DNA of 6,518 bases, taken from the NCBI GenBank assembly GCA_031270615.1, contig JAISXE010000333.1, forward strand, positions 1 through 6,518, written 5' to 3'. Positions 1-6,501 of this stretch are shown here, one piece after another; position 1 is the stretch's first letter; every line of letters starts with the position of its first letter. The notes beneath the pieces are model-generated. The model did not search any database. It was given only the letters and a program-made list of their open reading frames with translations, and was not told where the DNA came from. A program made the position numbers and the translations under genes. This stretch comes from Spirochaetia bacterium (GTDB taxonomy: Bacteria > Spirochaetota > Spirochaetia > DTKZ01).

Positions 1-65
1 AAGGCGCACAGGACGTGCGCCGCCAGGCAAAATCCCGGCCCGGAAAGCCGAAACAGGGATGTTGA
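1..65 (+). CDS. C-terminal tail of an unidentified upstream gene (partial)
   Basis: The third forward frame is open from the window edge and stops at TGA 63-65. It reads GAQDVRRQAKSRPGKPKQGC, a short, basic, probably disordered tail of the kind often found at protein C-termini. I prefer this frame because its stop lies 36 bp before a strong forward terminator at 102-131, as expected for the end of a transcription unit converging on mfd. The other two forward frames run into or through the terminator. Twenty residues are too few to name a family. It could also be non-coding 3' sequence of a gene ending further left. Confidence 0.35.
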   Translation, partial: GAQDVRRQAKSRPGKPKQGC

Positions 66-101
66 GGCTTGGAGGGCGAATCCTGCTCTCCCCAACAATG
101 C

Positions 102-131
102 CAGCCTTCCGCCAGGAAGGCTGTTTTTTTT
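102..131 (+). terminator. Rho-independent terminator of the upstream rightward gene
   Basis: A perfect 9-bp stem (CAGCCTTCC at 102-110 pairing with GGAAGGCTG at 115-123) closes a GCCA loop and is followed at once by eight T residues (124-131). This is a canonical forward-strand intrinsic terminator. On the reverse strand the hairpin is followed by mixed sequence with no T-tract, so it should not end mfd transcripts efficiently. It lies between the presumed stop of the upstream gene (65) and the mfd stop (164). Confidence 0.9.
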
Positions 132-163
132 CTAGCTATAAACCGAGTTGCTTGTTGCTTGAT

Positions 164-3100
164 TCAGCCTTGCAGGAGGACGGAGAGCCTTGAGCGCAGG
201 AATTCGCTTTTTTCTTTCAGCGCCACGGCTTGGGTGTCAATGGTGAGGACCTGGGGTCGGTGGGGGTCAAGGCGGATCTGGCCGCGGCTGTCGCGGATAA
301 GGGCAAGGAGGCGGTTGATCGGGATTTTGGCTACTTTGGAGAATTCGAGTTCCAGTTTGCCTTTGCGCTCGCGGATGGAGCTTATCCAGAGTTTTTTGCA
401 GGTGACGCGGATTTCGGCAAGGGCAAGGAGGCTTTGGACTTCGCCGGGCAGGGGGCCGAAACGGTCGGAAAGCTCGGCGTCCAGGCCGGCAAGCTCTTCG
501 TCGGAACAAACTGAGGCGATTTTTTTGTAGACTTCCATTTTTTCCTCGGCTTCGCCGATGTAGGTGTCGGGGATAAAGCCGGAGTATTCAAGTTCCAGGT
601 AGACCTCGGGGGCTTCCTCCGGCTCCTTGTTTTCCAGGCCGGCCACGGCTTCGTCCAGAAGGCGCAGGTACATATCGAAGCCGACGCTCAGGATGTCGCC
701 CGACTGCTCGCGGCCGAGAAGGTTGCCCGCGCCGCGCACTTCAAGGTCCTTCAGGGCGATTTTAAAGCCCGAGCCGAGGGCCGTGTTGTCGGAAATGATT
801 CGCAGGCGTTTCATGGCGATTTCCGTGAGCGCCCTGCCGGCGGGGTAAAAAAGATAGGCGTAGGCCGGCCGGTCGGAGCGCCCTACCCTGCCCCGCAGTT
901 GGTAAAGCTGGGAGATGCCGTACATGTCGGCGCGGTCGATGATGATGGTGTTGACGTTGGGGATGTCGATGCCGTTTTCCACGATGGTTGTGGATACCAG
1001 CACCTGGATGCCGCCGTGGATGAAGCGGTGCATGATGTCTTCCAGTTCCTCGGCGGACATTTGCCCGTGCGCCGTGCCGATGAGGGCCTCCGGCACGGAA
1101 TTTTGCAGGAAAAGCCGGGTGTCCTCAAGGGATTCCACGCGGTTGTGCAGGTAGTAGACCTGGCCGCCCCGGGAGATTTCGCGGCGTATGGCGCCGGCTA
1201 TGGTTTTGGGGTTGAACTCCATGATGTGCGTCTCGATGGGGAGCCGCCTGGCGGGCGGGGTTTTGAGCAGGGACATATCGCGTATTTTCAGGAGGGACAT
1301 GTGGAGCGTCCGGGGGATGGGCGTGGCGCTCAGGGTAAGGCAGTCCACGGAGGTTTTGAGTTCCTTCAGGCGTTCCTTGTCCTTGACCCCGAAGCGCTGC
1401 TCCTCGTCCACGATGACAAGCCCCAGGTCGCGGAACGCCACATCCCTTTGCAGCAGCCGGTGCGTGCCCACCACAAGGTCTATTTTGCCTTCCCGCAGGC
1501 CCTGGCGGATGGTTTTCTGTTCTTTCGTGCCAACGAAGCGGGAGAGCATGGCGGCGTTTACCGGGTAGTTTTTCATGCGTTCGGTGATGGTCTCGAAATG
1601 CTGTTCCGCGAGTATGGTTGTCGGCGCGAGTATGGCCACCTGCTTGCCGCCGGTGACGGCCTTGAAGGCCGCGCGGATGGCGATCTCGGTTTTCCCGTAG
1701 CCCACATCGCCGCAGACCATCCTGTCCATCGGTATGGGTTTTTCCATGTCGGCCTTGACCGCTTCTATGCAGGAGAGCTGGTCCGGGGTTTCCTCGAAGG
1801 GGAAGGCGGCTTCAAATTCGACTTGCCATTCCGTGTCCAGGGGAAAGGCAAATCCTTTGGTTTTCTTGCGTTTTGAATACAGGCCGATGAGGCGGGCGGC
1901 TATGTCCTCCACGGACTTGCGCACGCGGTTTTTCCGGTTTTCCCAGGCTTTGCCGCCGATAAGGTCCAGCCGGGGGGTGCCGCCTTCGTGGCCTATGTAG
2001 CGCTGGATAAGGTTCACCTGTTCGATGGGGAGGTAGATGAACTCATCCCCGGCGAACTCAAGGTGGATGTAGTCGCGCTCGTTGCCGCTTGCCTTGATGC
2101 GCTGGATGCCTTTGTAGCGGCCTATGCCGTAGTTGGCGTGGACAACGTAGTCTCCCTGCGAAAGCTCGATGAAGCTGTCGATGGCGCGGCTTTCCACGGT
2201 TTTGACGGATTTTGGGATGCGGCGGCGGCCGAATATCTCCCCCTCCATGATCACGGCGATTTTCGCGGGGGCGTAGGTGAAGCCCCCGGATATGCTTTCG
2301 GGGACAATGACGAGCCTGCCGCTTTGCAGGGCCTGCTCCGGCAGGATCTGGGCAATGCGCCGGGCCTGGGCCTCGGTGTCCGCGAAAATAAAAACGGAGT
2401 ATCCCGATTCCAAAAGGCTGGCAAGCTCTTCCCGAAAAAGATCGAGGTTGCCGAAGAAGGACCTCGGCATATCGGGCCGCAGGTCCAGGGGTTTGGGGTT
2501 TTCGCTTGCGGGAAGGAGGGTGATGCGGGTGGAGTTTCCGGTTTGCCGGCGGAGGTCGGCAAGGTCAAGCAAAACGCTCCCCGGCGGCAGGGCCGGGGCT
2601 TCGGCGCGGGCGTAAAGCCCTTCGTATTCCCTGCGCAGCGCCTCGTGGGCAGCGGCGATCCGCTCGTCCCCCGCGTACAGGACGTGGCAGGAGGCGGGGA
2701 AATACTCCGGCAGGCTGTGGGCCGAGGGAAAGGCGAGATGGTAGAACATATACTCGCCTTCAAAGCCCCGGGTTTCGATAAGCTCCTCCAGAAGGGCCGG
2801 AACGTCCTTCGCGATTCCCGCTATGGTTTTCAGGTTCGCCTCAAGGACGGTGATTCTGTCGTCGGTCCAGATCACTTCCTTCATGGGATACAGCGTGAAG
2901 GCCTGGACGCCCCCGGTTGAGGCCTGGTTTTCCGTGTCGAAGAAACGGATGTCCCCCACCCGGTCGAAATCAAAAACCACGCGCAGGGCGGTATCGTGGC
3001 CGGGGAGAAAAACGTCCAGGACTTCGCCGCGCAGGGCGAATTCGCCGGGAACGGAAACCCGGGGCACGCGCAGGTAGCCGAAGGCCTGGAGGCTGCGGCT

Positions 3101-3568
3101 GCAGGCTATGGGGTCGATGGGGGCGTCTTTCGCTATGGGGATGGCGTTTTCCCTGATATAGGCGGGATCGGGGACGGGCGTCAGAAACGCGCGGAGGGGA
3201 ACCACCACCAGCGGGGGCTTGGGGCCAAGCATGGAGGTCAGGATCTTCACCCGAAGCCCGAAGACCGGGGACGAAAGCGGGGCTTTTTTGTAGGGCGCGG
3301 CGCCCCACCAGGGAAACAGTTCCGCGTCTATCTGGAAAAGCCTGAGATCCGCCACAAGGTTTTCCGCTTCCTGCCCGGAGGAGGTGACGACAACGAGGGG
3401 CCGGCCGTGCCGGGAAAAAACGGTTTTTACGAGGAGCGCCAGGAAACTGCCTTCGGCGCCGTGGATGGCGGGAGGCAGGCGGCCTTCTTCCACGCGGCGG
3501 CGGAGGCTTTTGCAGGCATCGGAGTTTTGAAGTTTCCTGGCAGCTTCATTTAAAAATAATGTTATCAT
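164..3568 (-). CDS. mfd: Transcription-repair coupling factor Mfd (SF2 DNA translocase)
   Basis: Mfd is a cytoplasmic ATP-driven translocase that pushes on RNA polymerase stalled at DNA lesions, displaces it and recruits UvrA for nucleotide excision repair. The 1134-residue length is normal for the family. Visible parts, in order, are: a UvrB-like N-terminal module (about 1-330) with no working Walker A (GAEGSFLALLVKT); the RNA-polymerase-interacting CarD-like domain (about 465-530, GDYVVHANYGIGRYKG); the RecG-like motor with Walker A GDVGYGKT at 620-627, DEEQ box at 721-724, LSATPIPRT near 747 and QLRGRVGR ending at 897; the TRG region (about 930-968, RGAGNLLGREQSGD); and the C-terminal regulatory domain (about 990-1134). 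All catalytic motifs are intact and there is no frameshift. The ATG at 3566-3568 gives a normal N-terminus but has no clear Shine-Dalgarno. It is transcribed divergently from the next gene, and no reverse-strand intrinsic terminator is visible after its stop. Confidence 0.98.
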   Translation of the reverse strand: MITLFLNEAARKLQNSDACKSLRRRVEEGRLPPAIHGAEGSFLALLVKTVFSRHGRPLVVVTSSGQEAENLVADLRLFQIDAELFPWWGAAPYKKAPLSSPVFGLRVKILTSMLGPKPPLVVVPLRAFLTPVPDPAYIRENAIPIAKDAPIDPIACSRSLQAFGYLRVPRVSVPGEFALRGEVLDVFLPGHDTALRVVFDFDRVGDIRFFDTENQASTGGVQAFTLYPMKEVIWTDDRITVLEANLKTIAGIAKDVPALLEELIETRGFEGEYMFYHLAFPSAHSLPEYFPASCHVLYAGDERIAAAHEALRREYEGLYARAEAPALPPGSVLLDLADLRRQTGNSTRITLLPASENPKPLDLRPDMPRSFFGNLDLFREELASLLESGYSVFIFADTEAQARRIAQILPEQALQSGRLVIVPESISGGFTYAPAKIAVIMEGEIFGRRRIPKSVKTVESRAIDSFIELSQGDYVVHANYGIGRYKGIQRIKASGNERDYIHLEFAGDEFIYLPIEQVNLIQRYIGHEGGTPRLDLIGGKAWENRKNRVRKSVEDIAARLIGLYSKRKKTKGFAFPLDTEWQVEFEAAFPFEETPDQLSCIEAVKADMEKPIPMDRMVCGDVGYGKTEIAIRAAFKAVTGGKQVAILAPTTILAEQHFETITERMKNYPVNAAMLSRFVGTKEQKTIRQGLREGKIDLVVGTHRLLQRDVAFRDLGLVIVDEEQRFGVKDKERLKELKTSVDCLTLSATPIPRTLHMSLLKIRDMSLLKTPPARRLPIETHIMEFNPKTIAGAIRREISRGGQVYYLHNRVESLEDTRLFLQNSVPEALIGTAHGQMSAEELEDIMHRFIHGGIQVLVSTTIVENGIDIPNVNTIIIDRADMYGISQLYQLRGRVGRSDRPAYAYLFYPAGRALTEIAMKRLRIISDNTALGSGFKIALKDLEVRGAGNLLGREQSGDILSVGFDMYLRLLDEAVAGLENKEPEEAPEVYLELEYSGFIPDTYIGEAEEKMEVYKKIASVCSDEELAGLDAELSDRFGPLPGEVQSLLALAEIRVTCKKLWISSIRERKGKLELEFSKVAKIPINRLLALIRDSRGQIRLDPHRPQVLTIDTQAVALKEKSEFLRSRLSVLLQG
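3527..3554 (+). promoter_or_regulatory. Candidate sigma-70-like promoter for the rightward three-gene cluster
   Basis: TTGAAG (3527-3532) and TTTAAA (3549-3554) are separated by 16 bp, each matching the consensus at four of six positions. They lie inside the first codons of mfd, about 40 bp before the ATG at 3594. Because the intergenic gap is only 25 bp, any promoter for the rightward genes has to overlap mfd. The region 3545-3600 is also strikingly AT-rich against its surroundings. The match is modest and other AT-rich hexamers here could serve. Confidence 0.2.
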
Positions 3569-3588
3569 TTCAAGAGCCGAAAATTAAG

Positions 3589-3594
3589 ATAATA
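3589..3594 (-). promoter_or_regulatory. Candidate -10 element for mfd
   Basis: On the reverse strand these bases read TATTAT, five of six matches to the sigma-70 -10 consensus. They lie 20 bp upstream of the mfd ATG, which would give a leader of roughly 14 nt. The element includes the first base of the divergent gene's start codon. The -35 spacing falls on the poly-A/T tract at 3608-3615 with no good TTGACA match, so it is only a weak candidate. Confidence 0.3.
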
Positions 3595-4559
3595 TGGTGT
3601 CCTTGTTAAAAAAAACAGCCTTTTCAGGCGCTTTTTTCCTCATCATCCTGGGCATGTCCTGGGCGGCCGAGGCCGATATTGATTTTTCCATACGGTTCTA
3701 CAACAAAAAGATATATTATCCCGAATCGGATATTGAGCTGAAAGTCACAGTGCTGAACAAAACGCCCTCGACCTACCGTTTCCGCCTGTCCGACAACAGG
3801 GCGTTCAGCATCGATTTCGATGTCAGGAACATGGCAAACCAGCCGCTCCAGCCCTACCCCAAATTTACCATAGACCGGAACTCGAATCAACCTGTCTATT
3901 TCCGCGAGATTTCCATTGAACCGGGCGAGGAGTTTTCCTTCACGCTGAATCTGAAGGAATTCGTCAGGCTGGAAGATTCCGGCGTGTACACCGTCCAGGC
4001 GCGTTTCTACCCCAACCTGTTTACCTCCGCGGCAACCTCCGCGTACAAGCCTTCAAACACGCTGCCCCTGTCCGTGCGGCCTTCGGTCCAGGGCATGGAG
4101 GCGGTGCAGGACAGGATCGACCAGGAAACCGGGGAAATCCTGAAAACGCTTCCCCTTCCCCCGGATCAGGTCGTGGCCTATTTCTTAAACGCGCGCCAGC
4201 AGTCCCAGTGGGAAAAGTTCTTCCTGTATCTTGACATTGAAAGCCTGTACCGGAGCCTGCCGGGTTCCGGCGGCTACAGGAACATGTCCGAAACGCAGAG
4301 AATCGAAACCCTGCGGAAATTCAAAAACGACTTAAAAGCCGAAACGCTCGACAACGACATTATTGTGATCCCTTCCGACTTTGAAATCATCAAGACAGGC
4401 TACACCCCCACCGAGGGAACGGTGGAAGTCATCCAAAAATACAACTATCCGGGCTACCGCGAGGTTAAATTATTCACATATTATTTGACAAAGAAAGATT
4501 CAATTTGGATAATTTATAACTATGAAGTGCAGAGCAGGGGCACGGAGAGCCTGAGATAG
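3594..4559 (+). CDS. Exported cysteine-free protein of unknown function, beta-sandwich plus alpha/beta C-terminal domain
   Basis: I do not recognise a named family. Residues 1-27 form a signal peptide: KK at 6-7, a hydrophobic core at about 9-20, and an Ala-Glu-Ala site (25-27) suited to signal peptidase I. There is no lipobox and no cysteine anywhere, which fits a periplasmic or outer-envelope protein. Residues about 28-160 alternate short beta strands (SDIELKVTVLNKTPSTYRF, ISIEPGEEFSFTLNL, SGVYTVQARFYP), the pattern of an Ig-like or BsuPI-like beta-sandwich. Residues about 185-321 have a helical start (VVAYFLNARQQSQWEKFFLY) and then several strands ending WIIYNYEV, possibly an NTF2-like fold. 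It is first in a cluster whose next gene begins 7 bp downstream. The ATG choice rests on the signal peptide, since the upstream Shine-Dalgarno is poor (TTAAGA at best). The coding DNA is less GC-rich than its neighbours, especially at both ends. The fold assignments are inferred from pattern only. Confidence 0.9.
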   Translation: MVSLLKKTAFSGAFFLIILGMSWAAEADIDFSIRFYNKKIYYPESDIELKVTVLNKTPSTYRFRLSDNRAFSIDFDVRNMANQPLQPYPKFTIDRNSNQPVYFREISIEPGEEFSFTLNLKEFVRLEDSGVYTVQARFYPNLFTSAATSAYKPSNTLPLSVRPSVQGMEAVQDRIDQETGEILKTLPLPPDQVVAYFLNARQQSQWEKFFLYLDIESLYRSLPGSGGYRNMSETQRIETLRKFKNDLKAETLDNDIIVIPSDFEIIKTGYTPTEGTVEVIQKYNYPGYREVKLFTYYLTKKDSIWIIYNYEVQSRGTESLR

Positions 4560-4566
4560 GCAAGCG

Positions 4567-5232
4567 ATGAAGATTTTATTGGTGGCCGACCGGGACGCCC
4601 TGAAGCGGTTTCTGGAACAGGAATTTTCCCTGCGGGGGGCGGATATTGTCCACTACTGGCATCCCATAAAGGCGATGGACAATGTTGGCGAAATGGCGCC
4701 CAACCTGGTCATTTTTTCCGCCCGGGACTTTCCCCGGCACTGGAAGCCCTTTCTTGTCTACTTCCGCGCGTACTCCCCGGCGGCGGAAAAAATCCCCTTT
4801 GTGCTTCTTTCCGGGGAAAACTTCAATGATGACGAGGCAAAAAAGGCGGAACACCTGGGGGTCAGCGCGGTTATTCCAGAAAGCCTGGAAAGTCCCGGCG
4901 ATTTGCAGGCGTTGAAAAAATACATTACTCCGGGGAAAAACCCTTCCTACCGCCCCTCAAAAGAAGAGACGGCCGACATTCTTTTTACCCATCCCGAACA
5001 CCTCGTCCTGGTCCAGGGCCACATCGAGGAAATCTCCCCCGCCGCGCTGAGTTTCGCGCCCAACGCCCCGCAGCTCTGCGAGGATTTCCCCCTCCCCTCG
5101 GTTGTGCGCGAATGCTCGTTAAATATCTTTGGGGCACTCATCGGCGCCGACATCGAAATCACGGGGAAGGACGCGGCCTCCTGGCACGCCCGGCTTCTTT
5201 CCGGCCATGACGAAATAGCCTCGTATCTGTAA
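4567..5232 (+). CDS. Degenerate receiver (pseudo-REC) protein with a PilZ-like C-terminal domain
   Basis: This is a 221-residue cytoplasmic protein with no signal peptide. Residues 1-120 follow the CheY-like order: MKILLVADRD (acidic pocket D8/D10), NLVIFSARDFP (46-56), PFVLLSG (77-83) and GVSAVIPE (98-105). The phosphoacceptor aspartate aligns with Ser51 and the conserved lysine with Pro104 or Glu105, so ordinary phosphorylation looks impossible. Residues about 127-221 resemble PilZ: HIEEISPAALSF (152-163) sits where (D/N)xSxxG is expected, but with Glu and Ala replacing Asp and Gly. The upstream RxxxR is reduced to R129-PSK-E133, so c-di-GMP binding is doubtful. A signalling-scaffold or protein-interaction role is therefore inferred. 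It starts 7 bp after the exported-protein gene, with only a weak AGG at 4558-4560 for ribosome binding, and its TAA shares a base with the amrS ATG. The REC-like fold is fairly secure; the PilZ call is tentative. Confidence 0.85.
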   Translation: MKILLVADRDALKRFLEQEFSLRGADIVHYWHPIKAMDNVGEMAPNLVIFSARDFPRHWKPFLVYFRAYSPAAEKIPFVLLSGENFNDDEAKKAEHLGVSAVIPESLESPGDLQALKKYITPGKNPSYRPSKEETADILFTHPEHLVLVQGHIEEISPAALSFAPNAPQLCEDFPLPSVVRECSLNIFGALIGADIEITGKDAASWHARLLSGHDEIASYL

Positions 5233-6218
5233 TGGCCGCCCTGTATGCGCGGCAGGAGGCCCCGGAAAACCCCGGCCTGCGCTGCCTCCTGTGTCCCCAC
5301 GCCTGTTTTTTGGCGGAGGGGAAAACCGGCGTCTGCGGCGTGCGGAAAAACGAGCGCGGGGAAATGAGCCTGCCTTATTACGCGCGCCTCTCCGGCGCGG
5401 CCATTGACCCGATTGAAAAAAAGCCCCTGTACCATTTCTTTCCCGGCAGGAAAATTTTCAGCGCGGGTTTTTACGGCTGCAACCTGCGCTGCCCTTTTTG
5501 CCAGAATCACCACATCTCGCAGGAGTTCCCCGGCAAAACGCGGGCCACCCTGCCCGAGGAGCTTGTGGAGGCCGCGCTGGCGGAAAACTCCCTGGGCATA
5601 GCCTACACCTACTCCGAACCCCTGGTACACTTTGAGTACCTCCTGCAAACCGCCCAGGCGGCCCGCGCGAAGGGCCTGAAAAACGTCCTTGTGTCAAACG
5701 GCTATCTGAACGAAGCGCCCGCAGCCCGGCTTGTGCCCTTTCTTGACGCGGCGAACATCGATTTGAAATCCTTTTCCGATGGTTTTTACCGCAGGGAGCT
5801 GGGAGGCAGCCTGGACCCCGTGCTGCGCTTTCTGGAACTGGCGGCGGGCCGAACCCATCTTGAAGTCACCACCCTGGTTATTCCGGGGAAAAACGACTCG
5901 CCCGCCGAAATGGGGCGGATCGCATCCTTCCTCGCGGGCCTGAACCAGGACATCCCCCTGCACCTGTCCTGTTACCGGCCCATGTACCGCTACACGATTC
6001 GGGAATCCACATACAGGGAACTGGAACCGCTTCTGGACACGGCGCGCCAAAAACTGCGTTATGTGTACCCCGGCAACGTTGACAGGGAGGCAAACACCCT
6101 GTGCCCTTCCTGCGGGGAACTCCTGGTGCGCCGCCAGGGCTACCGCGTAAGCCTAGCCGCCCTGAAAAACGGCCGCTGCGGGAAATGCGGGCGCCAGATC
6201 GCCGGCGTCTGGGAATGA
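5232..6218 (+). CDS. amrS: AmmeMemoRadiSam-system radical SAM enzyme AmrS (PflA-like)
   Basis: This cytoplasmic radical SAM protein of 328 residues is related to pyruvate-formate-lyase activating enzymes and belongs to the group found with AMMECR1 and Memo proteins; its substrate is not established to my knowledge. The [4Fe-4S]/SAM motif is C83-NLR-C87-PF-C90 inside FYGCNLRCPFCQNHH. Further family hallmarks are an N-terminal cysteine set (C18, C21, C25, C35; CLLCPHAC), DPIEKKPLYHFFPG (59-72), AYTYSEP (124-130), NIDLKSF (from 175) and HLEVTTLVIPGKND (from 209). C-terminal CPSC (291-294) and CGKC (316-319) pairs form a likely zinc ribbon, ending in the typical IAGVW. All motifs are intact. The ATG overlaps the previous stop as TAATG with no visible Shine-Dalgarno, which indicates translational coupling. 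AMMECR1 and Memo partners are not in the window. It is often misannotated as a PFL activase, but no PFL gene is adjacent. Confidence 0.95.
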   Translation: MAALYARQEAPENPGLRCLLCPHACFLAEGKTGVCGVRKNERGEMSLPYYARLSGAAIDPIEKKPLYHFFPGRKIFSAGFYGCNLRCPFCQNHHISQEFPGKTRATLPEELVEAALAENSLGIAYTYSEPLVHFEYLLQTAQAARAKGLKNVLVSNGYLNEAPAARLVPFLDAANIDLKSFSDGFYRRELGGSLDPVLRFLELAAGRTHLEVTTLVIPGKNDSPAEMGRIASFLAGLNQDIPLHLSCYRPMYRYTIRESTYRELEPLLDTARQKLRYVYPGNVDREANTLCPSCGELLVRRQGYRVSLAALKNGRCGKCGRQIAGVWE

Positions 6219-6233
6219 AAAACAATCACAGAC

Positions 6234-6250
6234 GGGTTTCGCTTCGATTC
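6234..6250 (+). repeat. Isolated copy of the hairpin-array tail motif
   Basis: GGGTTTCGCTTCGATTC, starting 16 bp after the amrS stop codon, closely matches the array tail GGGCTTTTCGCTTCAATC at 6443-6460 and more loosely GGATTTCCGCTGCAATC at 6484-6500. No T5-stem-A5 hairpin precedes it, since that position is occupied by the end of amrS. It may be a decayed copy or a chance match. Confidence 0.35.
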
Positions 6251-6279
6251 GGGATTTTGGAGCAGAGGCAAACGAAGAG

Positions 6280-6358
6280 ACCACGGACCACGCGGAACCA
6301 CTGACCGCGCGGACGAAGACGGACGGGGGAGGAGAAAAATTAGGAATTAGGGATGAGG
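6280..6358 (+). repeat. Patch of degenerate short direct repeats
   Basis: From 6280 to about 6329 the sequence is built from loose 8-10 bp variants of ACCACGGA (ACCACGGACCACGCGGAACC, then GACCGCGCGGACGAAGACGG). At 6338-6358 this switches to tandem copies of a 7-mer of the AATTAGG type (AATTAGG, AATTAGG, GATGAGG). The strand bias is strong, with few T residues. I recall similar low-complexity purine-rich patches scattered between genes in other bacterial genomes, but I know of no defined function. Confidence 0.5.
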
Positions 6359-6416
6359 AGAGAGGGGTTTTTTATTTTCCCAATCACTGTCAACAAGTCA
6401 AGAAAATATGTGCGCA

Positions 6417-6460
6417 TTTTTGGCGCCGGAACGCCAAAAACCGGGCTTTTCGCTTCAATC
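6417..6460 (+). repeat. Tandem hairpin unit 1
   Basis: A perfect 9-bp inverted repeat (TTTTTGGCG at 6417-6425, CGCCAAAAA at 6432-6440) encloses a CCGGAA loop and is followed by the tail CCGGGCTTTTCGCTTCAATC (6441-6460). The T-run precedes and the A-run follows the GC stem, the reverse of an intrinsic terminator, and both runs are part of the stem. The unit is 44 bp long and abuts a second unit with the same layout. Confidence 0.7.
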
Positions 6461-6501
6461 TTTTTGCCGCCGGGCGGCAAAAAGGATTTCCGCTGCAATC
6501 C
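6461..6501 (+). repeat. Tandem hairpin unit 2
   Basis: An 11-bp perfect inverted repeat (CTTTTTGCCGC at 6460-6470, GCGGCAAAAAG at 6474-6484) with a CGG loop is followed by the tail GGATTTCCGCTGCAATCC (6484-6501), which can itself fold through GGATT/AATCC. Compared with unit 1, both stem arms have changed while pairing is kept, and the tail end YCGCTKCAATC is conserved. The next bases (6507-6517, GCCC-CAC-GGGC) could be the start of a third, shorter hairpin running out of the window. Confidence 0.7.

Noticed and set aside
3..21. Inverted repeat GGCGCAC/GTGCGCC with a 5-nt loop at the left edge
   Set aside because: It falls within the presumed coding tail of the upstream gene, has no T-tract, and a 7-bp GC-rich match is easily produced by chance in this composition.
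899..1876. Long forward-strand open frame (325 codons) opposite mfd
   Set aside because: It lies wholly antisense to an intact, confidently identified mfd. Its translation is low-complexity and rich in Gly, Asp, Val and His, as expected from the complement of GC-rich codons, and it has no recognisable motif.
1988..2920. Second long forward-strand open frame (310 codons) opposite mfd
   Set aside because: It shows the same antisense shadow pattern as 899-1876, in the same frame relation to mfd, with no domain-like segments.
4947..5648. Reverse-strand open frame of 233 codons across the pseudo-REC/amrS junction
   Set aside because: It spans two genes with clear family motifs on the other strand, and its translation has no coherent fold pattern.
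6388..6401. Reverse-strand TTGACT and TTGACA hexamers as -35 elements
   Set aside because: No acceptable -10 lies 16-18 bp downstream of either, and there is no leftward gene for them to drive before the end of amrS.
6417..6484. Bidirectional intrinsic terminator pair after amrS
   Set aside because: The polarity is wrong: T-runs come before and A-runs after each GC stem on both strands, so no free U-tract follows either hairpin.
6417..6501. CRISPR array, because the tail ...CGCTTCAATC resembles the ATTGAAAC end of some CRISPR repeats
   Set aside because: There are only two units, the tail is not identical between them, and the intervening segments are themselves related palindromes rather than unique spacers. 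No cas gene is present.
6417..6501. Integron attC sites (integrons are known in Treponema)
   Set aside because: I see no GTTRRRY/RYYYAAC core sites at the ends, and the hairpins are perfect short stems without the extrahelical bases of attC.
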